The notes under the pieces were generated by a model, which ran no database searches, had not been told where the DNA came from, and was given only the letters and a program-made list of their open reading frames with translations. This document shows positions 33,999 to 44,936 of a stretch of DNA of 64,000 nucleotides, piece by piece. The stretch covers positions 3,100,001-3,164,000 of the forward strand of contig WHVY01000005.1 in the NCBI GenBank assembly GCA_022266195.1. The letters run 5' to 3'. Source of the stretch: Tetranychus cinnabarinus. Lineage: Eukaryota > Arthropoda > Arachnida > Trombidiformes > Tetranychidae. Every line of letters starts with the position of its first letter. Positions within the stretch are counted from its first letter, which is position 1. The position numbers and the translations under genes were made by a program.

Positions 33999-35351
33999 AT
34001 GTTGGATAGTTATGAGGAGAATGAATTGATCTGGGATGAAAGTGATACTCGCCTATCCAACCTAAGTGATAAACAATTGCCCAGAGTGTCACAAAAAATT
34101 CCACCAACAACAGCATCTAACTCTAGCTTGGAGAAAAGTTTATCCATTTGTTTTTCTGATATATCCTCCATTAGTGGTCCTCAAGAAAACAGCGATTACA
34201 GTGATGAAAGTCATAATACATCTACAACCTCCATTGTTAAACCTGTGGTTCATTCAAGTCTAAATGGTGGAGATCATGTAGACGATGAAGATTTGGGCCC
34301 TGCTCTTAATTTTGATCTTGATTTTGATTCTGATGGTGATAGGAACATCAATGGTTTTTCAAGGTTAACTCAGTTAACTTGTGACTCTATTTCTTCTTCA
34401 TCAATATATTCTTACAGTGGTGATGACCGTAGATCAAAAAGTTACAATAATCTAAAGGATTTAGATCGAGAAGCTCGGGTAACATCAACAAATCTTCAAC
34501 TTGCTAAATGGAGAGATGACACAATCAATTGTGCCACTCCAAAGAGAACAGGTTATCGTGTAACCTTCGAGATAATTTCCGCTCGCACTGTTACTACAGG
34601 GTCTCCTAGTGGTGTTAAGAATAGACATGTATCATACACAATCATTATTAAAAGATGTCCTGGTCTAGAAAGCCAACCTGGGGTTATTGAAAGGAGATAT
34701 ACAGAGTTTTCGTCTCTTTACATGGGTTTAATGAAAAGATTTCCCATCTTGTTGAAAGACTTCATTTTTCCAAAAAAAACATTGGTTGGCAACTTTTCAA
34801 GTCAAATTATTAGGGAACGAAGCTTTGCCTTTCAAAGTCTTCTTACCTATTGTTTATCAGTTGATGAATTGCGAACCAGTCGACCGTTCATAGATTTTCT
34901 TCACGCAAAGGAGATGATGGAAGTAAGACGAGCCCTTAAATCACGTAATTTCGAAGACGCTGGTAACATTTTAGAAAATTGTTATTTTATTCAAGAAAAA
35001 ATTACTCTCCAAGGAGTTAATGATCAAACCAGTGCTCAAATTTACCAAATATTGATTCTTCTGGTGGCCTCCATGGAAGTCGCTGGTAGTCCACAGGAAG
35101 CCTTAAATTATGCTGAAAAAGCAATCCCAATGATCTTAGAAACCGATTTTTATGATCATCATGAACTGACTGTGCCATTTTTGCGTTTAATTGAACGATT
35201 ATTCGCATGCTCAGGAAAACCAATTGATGCCTTCGCCAGGAAAATAGCCCAGTTGAAGGAGAAAGGAATCAAAACTGATAAATCGCCAAATTTGATTGAA
35301 CTTATTGTAAAAAAGGATTTTACTAATTTAACCTGCCTTCGGTTTTTCTAA
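33999..35351 (+). CDS. Sorting nexin, SNX20/SNX21-like (PX-PXB)
   Basis: Peripheral membrane protein predicted to bind phosphoinositides on endosomes. A single exon of 450 codons. The N-terminal 180 residues are acidic, Ser-rich and probably disordered. The PX domain lies at about 185-305: YRVTFEIISARTV, then the phosphate-contact motif ERRYTEFSSLY, the Pro-bearing loop FPKKTLVGNFS, and IRERSFAFQSLLTYCLS. The remaining C-terminal part is helical and TPR-like (PXB), as in SNX20 and SNX21, with LKSRNFEDAGNILENCYF and SPQEALNYAEKAI, ending near NLIELIVKKDF. The family ends in a similar LKELLIKE motif. A 7-codon frame starts 10 bases upstream and overlaps the start region, which could lower initiation here. 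Confidence 0.83.
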   Translation: MLDSYEENELIWDESDTRLSNLSDKQLPRVSQKIPPTTASNSSLEKSLSICFSDISSISGPQENSDYSDESHNTSTTSIVKPVVHSSLNGGDHVDDEDLGPALNFDLDFDSDGDRNINGFSRLTQLTCDSISSSSIYSYSGDDRRSKSYNNLKDLDREARVTSTNLQLAKWRDDTINCATPKRTGYRVTFEIISARTVTTGSPSGVKNRHVSYTIIIKRCPGLESQPGVIERRYTEFSSLYMGLMKRFPILLKDFIFPKKTLVGNFSSQIIRERSFAFQSLLTYCLSVDELRTSRPFIDFLHAKEMMEVRRALKSRNFEDAGNILENCYFIQEKITLQGVNDQTSAQIYQILILLVASMEVAGSPQEALNYAEKAIPMILETDFYDHHELTVPFLRLIERLFACSGKPIDAFARKIAQLKEKGIKTDKSPNLIELIVKKDFTNLTCLRFF

Positions 35352-37090
35352 TTAACTATCCAACAATCACCTTGAATCATTAATCACCCAATCACTAATA
35401 TTCATGAAATCAATATATGCACATTGTAAGTTTTTCATTTAACATACATCAAACATTCAATTCGCAGTAATAACATAAATAATCCCGTTTCTTTTTTTAT
35501 CAACAACAGTAACTCCAAAAAAATTCTGTCAATATTATCATCTTCATTATCTACTCCATCTAGTATTATATTTAAAGTAATCATTTGATCACAATGCCAT
35601 TTCTAATCTAACCAACATTGCCATAGTTAACGTCAATGATTATTTGATGGCTATTCTACATTTATTTCTCATGACTCATGTATAAAAGCGAAATTGAATT
35701 TATTAAACATTAAATTAACTTTTTATTGTTCATACTGTAATAACAAAAAAGTGATATCTCAATCAGTCTTTTAGTACAAATGAAAATCCTTCAAAAAGAG
35801 CAACAAAATCTCATTGTTACCCAAGCATTTGAAAACCTTGTAATGATTTTCCTCTCTTTTCACCTTTTGTATTTATTACACTGACTTAATTTCCCCTTTT
35901 TCACTTAATTTATTTATATATATAATATTAATCTGTATTTGATCTAGTTCAACAAGCATCACTATTAGCCACCAATCTTAATAATCAAAAGCTCACAAAC
36001 TTGTTTATTTGAGCTTCTAATCTGACCAAAACACAAGATAAATCTTTCGTGTTACCATTAAGTGTCCATTTGAGCATCATTTGAGTTTGAACCATTTATT
36101 GTCTGTACTTTGTCCAATTTTAACAATTGTCTTACCTTTTCACATTCCCATGAGTTGTCAGACAATTAGCATTCCGATATTATTATCATTTTAATTGCTG
36201 TTAGGATTAAAACAAGAACCATTTTTTTCCTAATTCAACTTTGCAACTGCTTCAGGCTGATTAACTTGATTTTGAACAGCTACTTTATTCCTAAAAGATA
36301 TTCAGTTAAAATACTTTATTCACTGATTAACTTCCTGAAATCGCGAAATAATGGTTTATTTAAAGAGGAAAAGTTGACGATTGGAAGATTTCAAGTTAGT
36401 TTTAGTTGATGATTGAATTTGTTTTTGCTTCAGCTTTTTCTAGGATTTAGTTATTTAGAAGTGACAATCAGTAATCAATTAAATCATGATAAAACTCAAT
36501 AACACTTGAATACATTTGTTATAGAGCTTTGACTGATTATAATCAGTTACTCCTTAAAACTATGACTTTGTCATTACTCGCTGTTTAGTAATTCCTTTAA
36601 TTTAATCACACTTGCAATTTGAAGGTAACATCACATGATAGAATAAAACTTTCGATAAACTGATCGGTTAAACAATAGAATGATTAATTTATTTATTAAA
36701 CTCAATGATTACAATTCTTAACCAATTCATTGGTAAAGTCTGAAAAAATAACATTGTATATCGTACATTGAAAATGATTGGAAACAGAAATAAACTGCTC
36801 TATTAGATCAATTCTAACTATAATGATTATGGTACAATTACCTATGATATATTTTGAGCAATTGATATGTTTCACTTTACTCGGTTTAATTAATCTAACT
36901 TGAATCTACAATTTATAAAATAATTACTCGATGAAGTCTGCAATTTTGTATATCGCGCCCAACCAGACATCGATGAGTAATAATGAAATACAGTAGCTTT
37001 TAGTTTCAAATGTTTACAAAATGTTAACTAATTCAACTTGTTTCGATGTTATAATTGTATAAAATGTTGCAAAATTTATTCAACATATCA
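35352..37090. other. Intergenic, nothing recognised
   Basis: AT-rich 3' region shared by the sorting nexin (+) and the secreted protein gene (-). Open frames are short. No repeat, RNA gene or motif was recognised. Confidence 0.55.
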
Positions 37091-37930
37091 TCATCTCTCA
37101 TCGTCATCTTCATCTTCATCATAGTTGTCCACTTTAGTGGGTCTTCTTCTCCTTCTTATTGGTAATTTTGTGGTTGCTCTGATTTCTTTAGAGTCAAACT
37201 TTTTAAACTCATCATGGTCATCATTGATATTATGATTTTTATTATTATTGGTTAAACTAGTTTTTAGACTGTGGCCAGATGATTTACTGTATTTGTCTCT
37301 TGACTGATAATTTGTTCCTCTCAATTGGGAAGTTGATGATGAAGACGGAGAGGATTGTTGTTTACCTTTTTGTAATCTATCACTTCGATGTGATTTACTT
37401 TCTTCGACTGAAAATTCATCTCCATAAGGCGAGAAACCTGGAGGTGGGTCACTTAACCATGCTAAATCAGTAAATCTAGAAGATGATAGTGACTTTTTGG
37501 ATGAATGTAAACTATGGCCAAGATCATCTGGATCTTCAGTGGCAGCGTTTCTAACGGCATCGGCAGCAGCTTCAGCTGCTTCCTCAACCTCGTCTTCATT
37601 TTGGCTCGATTCAGGCTTATCCAGAGAAACTGAGAATGACAAAGGAATCTTGGGTAAACCCAGACGAGGAAGCTCAATTTTGGGTAAAGATATTTTAGGT
37701 GTTAGCTTTTTAAGTATTCCAACAACACCAAGACCAGCCACAGCTTTAGCAGCAAGAGCCTTCTTTTTACCTAACAATGGCGAAGTTCCAATGTAAATTT
37801 TGGGCTTAATTATGATCCTAGGCTTGGCTAGGATGTAATTTTTCTTGCCCAGTAGACTAAATAATGTAGCACCGTTGAGATGGACACAAATGATTAACAG
37901 GATTGGACACAAAATAACACTAATCCTCAT
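37091..37930 (-). CDS. Secreted Lys/Ser-rich protein, unknown
   Basis: Not recognised. A single exon of 279 codons. A signal peptide is clear (residues 1-20, MRISVILCPILLIICVHLNG). The N-terminal third has two LLGKK motifs (FSLLGKKNY, SPLLGKKKALAAKA) and a repeated Leu-Pro-Lys pattern (PKISLPKIELPRLGLPKIPL) suggesting a beta-rich or amyloid-like structural region. An acidic Ala-rich helix follows (EDEVEEAAEAAADAV). The rest is Ser/Asn/His-rich and disordered, with a polybasic RRRRRP, a possible processing site, and an acidic end. LGKK and Lys-Ala repeats occur in various arthropod cuticular or silk-like secreted proteins, but no assignment is made. It stands alone, with 1.7 kb and 3.6 kb of gene-poor DNA on either side. 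Confidence 0.78.
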   Translation of the reverse strand: MRISVILCPILLIICVHLNGATLFSLLGKKNYILAKPRIIIKPKIYIGTSPLLGKKKALAAKAVAGLGVVGILKKLTPKISLPKIELPRLGLPKIPLSFSVSLDKPESSQNEDEVEEAAEAAADAVRNAATEDPDDLGHSLHSSKKSLSSSRFTDLAWLSDPPPGFSPYGDEFSVEESKSHRSDRLQKGKQQSSPSSSSTSQLRGTNYQSRDKYSKSSGHSLKTSLTNNNKNHNINDDHDEFKKFDSKEIRATTKLPIRRRRRPTKVDNYDEDEDDDER

Positions 37931-39290
37931 CGTAAATGCTTATTTGGAGGAAAAAACAAAGTCACAAAACACAAAATTATATTACACAAGAAAAAATGAA
38001 CCCAAAGTGGATAATCGTTTATTTTGAAGACCAAAATTTGGAAAGATAATTCTGGTTCCACTAAACAATAATCAGACAGATTTTCCAAAATAATAGGCGA
38101 TTCACATTTTCATTAGATTGTCATCTCTTATTCACTAATAGTAGACTTATTTAAATTAATCAGAATGTCCGGTCAAAGACGCGATGTTTGTAGGTTTTAA
38201 TGCAAAATTTGATTGTCTTCACCAATACACAAAGTTAAACTATTTAAGTATATGATTTAAGAAATGGTTTATTGACAATTAAAAATAGTTTTGATGATTG
38301 ACCCGGCAGAAACAAAATATTATCCTTCCCTTTTTCATCATTTTTCATCATCTTCTTTGAGCTTCCTCCTTCTTTCACTTCGGACTTTCACTCTCGATTG
38401 GCCCGGAAAAAATGTTTTCATGTAAACTTGAGGTAAGAGGAAGTGGCTTCATCTTACTTTCACTATAATCATCACCATCATCTTGCTGGTGGAAACATCA
38501 ACATGCAATCCAATCAACGTTTGAGCTTGTTTTTGATTTGAAATCAACTATTAGGATATATTCATTCATACATTTGTAATCGTTTTTTTTTGTTTATGGG
38601 TTTTGTTGCTTAATTTGATATTTTAATTACAATTGAAATAATGACCAATTTTGTTTGAATAATTTATTTGCCCTTTTATTTTGCCAATTGTTAATCAATT
38701 ATAAGTTATTGATTGTTTAGTGTGCCAAGATTAGGCATCTTCAAAGTCACTTTGCGTTTCCAAAATAAAATGACTCCAAATTTGTGACAATCAATTCAGA
38801 TTGAGTTACATGTAATCTGATACATTCCCATAAGCACATACTTCAAAATGTTAAATAGCAACTATCAATTTTAAAATGGCCTATTGATTTATATAAAATC
38901 GTTGAAATCAATTGTCTTCATTTGCGTTTTTCAACAGCAAATTATTGATGAATCAAAAAGCCCAGAAGTGGTTGAATTGCCAAGATTTTGAATAAGTGAG
39001 TTCAGTTTGCATGTTTGCGTTAACCAAGAATTGTCTGATGAATATTTGTAGTCTATAATAGATGAAGAAAGTCGGGATCAGATAGACTTTACAATAAAAT
39101 GGATTTAAATATTTTGAATTCAAGTCTAATTATTAAGTCTTGACATCACCAGAACCATTTAAATGGCTTATTGAATCTGGATTTATGAGAAGCTTGATTG
39201 GAAAAGGAATATTCAGGAGCATTGATTGGCGTTTATGACGAGAAGATTTTCTTTATTCATAATGTTGTTTATATCAAATTGATGATTGAC
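37931..39290. other. Intergenic upstream of the secreted protein
   Basis: AT-rich. It should contain the promoter of the 37.1-kb gene. A possible short spliced frame on the + strand is noted in the findings (38412 to about 38992). No clear gene. Confidence 0.45.
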
Positions 39291-39300
39291 TCAAACGAGT

Positions 39301-39760
39301 TCACTTTTCATCAATCACATAAAAGTTATCAGCTATAAATACATGTCCAACTATTAAAGTATGTATTTGAACAATGAAATATTGTTTCCCGGGAATAGTG
39401 AAAACGGTTGGTAAGGAATCACAGTAGGTTGTCCACTTCGTACCAGTATTTTGTTTACCATCAAGTGTCCAATAACAAGTTGTTGATCATGTAAATGACT
39501 GAATAAATAAGAGAACAGAATATAAACAAAAAAGAAACATTTAAGTTTAGCTGATTGAGCTTATGGAAAGAATTAAATGAAATCTGGAAACAATTAAAAT
39601 ATTATTAGACTTCATCAGCTTTCCAACAAACTCAGTTTAACTCACCAATAATCGTTTTCCATTAAAACGCCAATTGATGTCCATTCTGCTCTTTGCTCTC
39701 GTTTTAATCCATTTCCAATAGCAAGACTTGTTTTCACTAGTTTTCCGTTGCAGTAGAGGT
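39301..39760 (-). other. Coding-like segments, possible gene or pseudogene
   Basis: Two minus-strand stretches read like protein. The downstream one is open from 39486 to a TGA at 39301-39303 and contains WTLDGKQNTGTKWTTYC and LPTVFTIPGKQYFIVQIH. The upstream one ends at a good donor (GTGAGT, exon end 39646) and contains LYCNGKLVKTSLAIGNGLKR and EWTSIGVLMENDYW. A strong acceptor (TTCTGTTCTCTTATTTATTCAG) opens an exon at about 39502. However, splicing these two sites puts the downstream exon in a different frame from the one that looks most protein-like, and a stop lies just before the upstream segment. I infer a decayed gene or an incompletely understood exon set, family unknown. Confidence 0.28.
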
Positions 39761-41565
39761 GTTAATCATCGCAATTATTTATATTAAACTGTTTGTTTTA
39801 TCACCATCAATCAGATAACCATCACCAAACCATCGAATACAAAAAAGCAAACCTTTCATCGTCGGCATTGACCAAATTAATAAGAATTTTAAGAGAAACT
39901 GCCAAATCAAGTTAAATCCAATCAGCAATCACCATCATCAATAGATATATCTTATAAATAGATCACGAAAAGCTGTAAAAAACACACTTGTAATTAACGG
40001 TTAGCTGGTTAGCAAAAGACCGGTAACCGGTTCAATATTAGCCAAATAAAAATTACATTGTAATAAAAGCGCCATCTCAGATGGTAAAAGTGTATGACTT
40101 TAAGCTAACCTTTTCAACGACACTTGTAAATTCAATTGGCAATATCTTCGTGTTTAATTGTAATTTGTAATCTAAATGCTATAAATTTAACGTAATTTAC
40201 GCATTTCCTGCAAACCAAACACATTAATTATACACAAATAACACTTTCAAGCTGAAAATTTTGATGTACCTTGAAATAGCGTCTTTAAATCTGTCTCTGA
40301 AGTTTATAATGCTTCTGTTCATGGATCGAAATTTTTCACTTGATATTGAATTATCAACGGTTTGAAATTTAAATTTTTCCCGTCATTCAATACTTCTTGA
40401 TTTCAAAACAATTGCCATTGAAATAGCCTTGCATTGATAAGTTATCAGATTTGCCAATTACAATTCAAACTGTTTACCGGCAATTAGTCTCAGTGATCGT
40501 GTACAATTATTAATGTGTGCTTATCTTGGAATATAATTATCTAATTCAATTTGTTTTGATTGTTCAGAGCTTCATGTTTATTGCTGTACATTAAATTAAG
40601 ATGAACGATTAGAGTAACTTTGAGCCATTTAAGCTGTTGTAAACTCCATTTCGTCATTTTGTTATTTCAATCAACAAATTGTGACCAGCATAAACCAACT
40701 AGATTAATCTAGTCAAGTGAATAGCTTAATTTGAAATTCATTTTTTGATCAATTAAGTTTCAATTTGATTAGTTTTCATGTCTTTTAGTAATGGAAGAAA
40801 AGAAAGGAAGAAGTTTAATCTAAATTGTTGACTTCATTAAAATGATGGAAAGGGAAAGTGATGTTAATTGAGATGATTGTAATGAGAATTAATCGCATGT
40901 TATTAATGTTGAACAAATTAAAGCTAATAACAAGCAACAAATATTAGAAGAAAAAAAATCAAAGACGACATTAAAAGGAAGAAATAAAATCATTTGACGA
41001 ACTAAAGTCAATATTGAAAATTTCAATTCTCAGCTAAACTAATATTTCCTGATTTCACTACAAAATAAACTTCTGAATAATATTGAAAAAGAAACAAAAA
41101 AATTGGATAAATATCACAAGTCAAAACATCTCAAACAAAGATCACTTAATAGACAAAAACAAGAAATAAATATCTTAAGGGTTTCAATCTTATCAATCTT
41201 GGTTAAGAAAGATTTATCTGACTTTCATTAACAAATAATCCAATCTTTCAGCTACCATCAGCAAAAAAAATCAACACTTACCCTGAATAAGAACCATAAT
41301 TATTAGAGTAAATTGATTACCTTTTGTTTTGGTTGAGTGTTGAAGTGAAAAGCGGCTGACAGAAAGACGTTCACATGATTCACAGATTTAACAGCTGATT
41401 TACTATAAACTTGCAGTTGATTTACAGTTGATTTATAGTTGGCTTAAGGATTGTTAAAACTGGTTAAAATAGATTCCAAGAGTTAATGATAATTTAATGA
41501 TTAAATGGGTTTATCGTGATGTAACATCCGCCAACAGCTGAGATCAGCTGGAATATTAGTATTGA
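39761..41565. other. Intergenic, nothing firm
   Basis: AT-rich. A Grainyhead-like AACCGGTT lies at 40025-40032. No gene, RNA or repeat was recognised before the tRNA. Confidence 0.45.
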
Positions 41566-41647
41566 GCGGCCGTGGCCGAGTGGTTAAGGCGATGGACTCG
41601 AAATCCATTGGGATTTTCCCGCACAGGTTCGAATCCTGTCGACCGCG
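41566..41647 (+). tRNA. tRNA-Ser (anticodon CGA)
   Basis: An 82-nt class II tRNA without intron. The acceptor stem pairs GCGGCCG with CGACCGC with one mismatch (C5-A68); the discriminator base is G. Box A is TGGCCGAGTGG (41573-41583) and box B GGTTCGAATCC (41626-41636). The anticodon loop CTCGAAA carries CGA at 41599-41601. The long variable arm GGGATTTTCCC is typical of serine tRNA. It reads UCG codons. Confidence 0.96.
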
Positions 41648-41654
41648 AAAGTTA

Positions 41655-41659
41655 TTTTT
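41655..41659 (+). terminator. Pol III terminator
   Basis: A run of five T starts 8 nt after the tRNA 3' end. Confidence 0.7.
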
Positions 41660-42344
41660 CTAATTATGATAAAACTCTTGATAAACCAATCATGAGTTAT
41701 CTTTTGTCCACAGCAACATGATAAGTTTATAAACTGAGTCAGTGAAGAGACTAACAAAGGCAACAAGATTTGGAGAATCTACAAGAACGAATTCTCATTG
41801 TAATTGATATCCATGGTAACGCTAAAAGGGGGACAACTTTACATAGCAATTTTTTCCTTTCATCTATTGTGTTTTTAGTTTGGTCTCATCTTCAATTTAT
41901 TGTAAAATTAATCAATGTTTGATTTATCTAGATTGCTATACTTTTCATTAGCTCGATATCCATTGTTCATTTACTAGGTTAATTAAGGTTTTCTCCTTGT
42001 TTCTTTGATAGTCATTTTCATTAACTAACCTCTTGATATTTTCAAAAGAATTGTTTTCATTTCAGTTTCTCAATTAGTTTCAAATTCTGGTTTGTATTAT
42101 AAATTAACTTTGGTTGATCCTTTCATTTAGCTGAATTTGGATGGCAAAAAAGTGTTAATGGTAAAGGATGAATTTCATCCATTCAAATATTAATTGTTTG
42201 TATACAAAATGCAATAATTTTTGATTATTTAATACCATTTTTGTTTTTTTTCTTCTAAAGGAAATTTTAAGGATTTCACCAAACATTGCAGTTATAATGC
42301 GCTCTTTAATCATATATCAAATGATTAAATTATAAGTTTAAGAA
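41660..42344. other. Intergenic, nothing recognised
   Basis: AT-rich 3' flank of eIF3e. No gene or repeat seen. Confidence 0.55.
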
Positions 42345-43977
42345 TTATGAAAGATCCCATCCTCTTTCTTGTACAGAGTGTAATTTCTTTTCCAGATTCA
42401 TGGTTAGTACTTGGCATCTGATTCCCATAGCCTTTGTCTTTTCAATCAACTGTTGATAAGGAGAAACAGCTTGAGTACCCATGACAACATGACCCAATTT
42501 TGAATCAATTTTAGCGTCCAATCTGGCTTGCCGAATCAGATTTGCAATCCATTTCTCAGCTTCTTCTGGAGTCATGTTGAGTTTTTCAGCAAGCATACTG
42601 GATAATAAAAGAAAGTTAAGATTAGCAATGATAAAATATCAAATGTCAATAAATCTAATAAAATTGACGCAAGTATGAAATACTTACCCAATGGATATAC
42701 ATTCATGGATTTGACAGAAAATTTCAAAGACAAACAGACGAGCATTTTCGATAAAATCATCTTTTAAAGCAACTAAGAAGAAATCATGATCGAAGACTTC
42801 AACACATTCACGAAGTTTCTTTTGAGCTCCATCAAAATCAAAGTTGACACATAGACACTCAACAAATTCAGTGATTGGATCACGATATGTATATGATTCT
42901 TGTTGGATAACTTTAACCAACTCTTTCATGTGCTCTCGTCGTTTACGATGTGTGATGACAGAGGTAGTCAAGTACCTCAATATATGTGGACACATAGTTT
43001 GAACAGCATTCAAATATGGATTATTGGTTTGTTGTTTTGGATAATTTACTTTCTTCTCAAGAAACATGTCAATTAACATGTCACGTCCTTGGGAATGGTT
43101 GAAAAAAATAAATAAACTCCAATGAATTAGCCATGTTCTTTGTTGTAAAAGATGTAATTGGTTTGCGAAAAAGGGATAACTGTCTATGAATTCTTTGAGA
43201 CGATTAAAATCCTCCAAAGCAGCTTCCCATCGCTGCATCAATATTTCGCAGGCCAACTTTCCCCACAAGTTGCTAAGATAATTTTTATCATTTGGAGAAA
43301 TAAGCATTCTATGGGAGGATAGATATTGAGCGGCACCAGAGTAGTTACCACATTCATATTGAAATTTAGCAAATTCTAATAAGCTATCAATCATGTCTGG
43401 ATTAAACTACAATAAAAATGAGAGAAACAGAGTTAGACTATTGTACATTATGAAATTGATTTTGATAATTACCCCATGATTTTTCTGTAAATAATCCAGT
43501 AATTGACGGACGTCTCGAGCCTTAGCAATTTCTTGACTAATAGCTTCATTAGTGAGCAATTCTAATATGGGTCGAGTAACACTTTCAAGTTCTTTCAACT
43601 GTTTAACGACCTTAATTCTGTTTTCCATAAATTGGTCTGGGGGGATTTGATCAGGATTTAGCTGTTGCCAAACATCAATGGCAAAGTCAACCATATTGGT
43701 GTTGTTAAGCAGGCCGAGCTTGACTTGTAATAATTCATCTTCATTATAAATCTAGTGCAGAACAAATTTTTAAAAGATAACATTAGATTGACTAAAAGCC
43801 GGTGAAGTGAGATATCATACATAGGAATAAATTGATGGGTGAAAAAGGATTGTACAAATATGGTGGATCAGGCTTAGATTTACTTACATGATTTGTGGAC
43901 AAAAACTCAAGTAAGGGGAATACCAGATGACGATCTAAATATTGACCCAACTTATTCGTAAGCTCCCATTCAGCCAT
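42345..43977 (-). CDS. EIF3E: Translation initiation factor eIF3 subunit E
   Basis: Core PCI subunit of eIF3 (Int6), which helps recruit mRNA to the 40S ribosome. Four exons on the minus strand: 43977-43888, 43751-43473, 43406-42688 and 42597-42345, with GT-AG borders and continuous frame, 446 residues (human 445). It starts MAEWELTNKLGQYLDRHLVF. Next come helical repeats with AKFQYECGNYSGAA and EILMQRWEAALEDFNRLKE, and the highly conserved LQQRTWLIHWSLFIFFNH. The PCI domain is at about 220-400, including TEFVECLCVNFDFDGAQKKL and MLAEKLNMTPEEAEKWI. It ends shortly after LEKKL, lacking the last 10-15 residues of the vertebrate tail. A YY1-like AAGATGGC lies 126 bp upstream. Confidence 0.98.
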
Positions 43978-44936
43978 GGTATTTATTAATAAAATGAAAC
44001 AAAGTGTTAAATTAATCAATGATTAACTTCAGAATTACACACGTGTGATAATTTTCAGGAGTAAAAAACTGCAGAAACCGGAAAAATGGAATAATTTACC
44101 ACAAGATGGCAGGATTCACAAAGCAGTTACATTAGGTAGAGCCACTAACAAAAGAGCTCTTTTTTCAAATTAACTTTATTCAATTTGCATGTAATGTTCA
44201 TTGTAACTATTGGTGATGATTAAATATCAGCCTTTATTCAGCAATGATTTTGTTTCACTTGAACACACTTTATCGGAACACTGATCTTTTTATTCTAGTT
44301 AAAGTCCATTTTTTTGGTCTTTTTCGCAACTGCTTTTCCCATAATGAATTTGGGTCTTTTCAATCAGGATTGATTGTATTGCATTTCTTGCTATGAACCA
44401 CGATAATTTGAAGTTTTAAGAGTAGAGTTCAATAATAAATCGATAACTCTATAAGTTAATTGCGGAAATTTCTAAAGCAAGATATCTTTATTGCTGATTC
44501 AATCATCGCATGTTAGATCATTACCATTGAAAAATAGTCCCGAATAATGTTTAGGCTTACGCTAACTGAATAATGAAAATCTCAAGATGAAACAAGATAC
44601 ATTATTAGACTTTATTAGACAATATCCTATTCTGGAATTTGCTGATATTTATTTCCAATAATTTTTTACAAGATAATTAGTCGATCATTTGGTTGATTGG
44701 AGTTTTGGCAACATCTTATATTTTTCTGATTCACTCTAAATTTTGTTTGATATTCCCGCTTTGGATCACATTGGATCCATTCTTCATATCGAGTTCTTGT
44801 GATTCAAAAGTTTCAATAACATTTTTATTAACCTGAAAATTATTTAACCCCATCTAACGTTAACCCTATTTCAAGTTGAATTTGGCCATTTTTTTAATTT
44901 TGAACTGTGTATGCTGCATAAGAACGGAGATACATC
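43978..44936. promoter_or_regulatory. Divergent promoter region, eIF3e and SNAPC2-like
   Basis: AAGATGGC at 44103-44110 fits a YY1 site and is the clearest motif; it lies close to the eIF3e start. No TATA box is obvious. The region ends with a short upstream frame (44911-44940) that overlaps the next ATG. Confidence 0.4.

Noticed and set aside
41584..41766. Minus frame over the tRNA
   Set aside because: Opposite a well-formed tRNA-Ser gene; chance.
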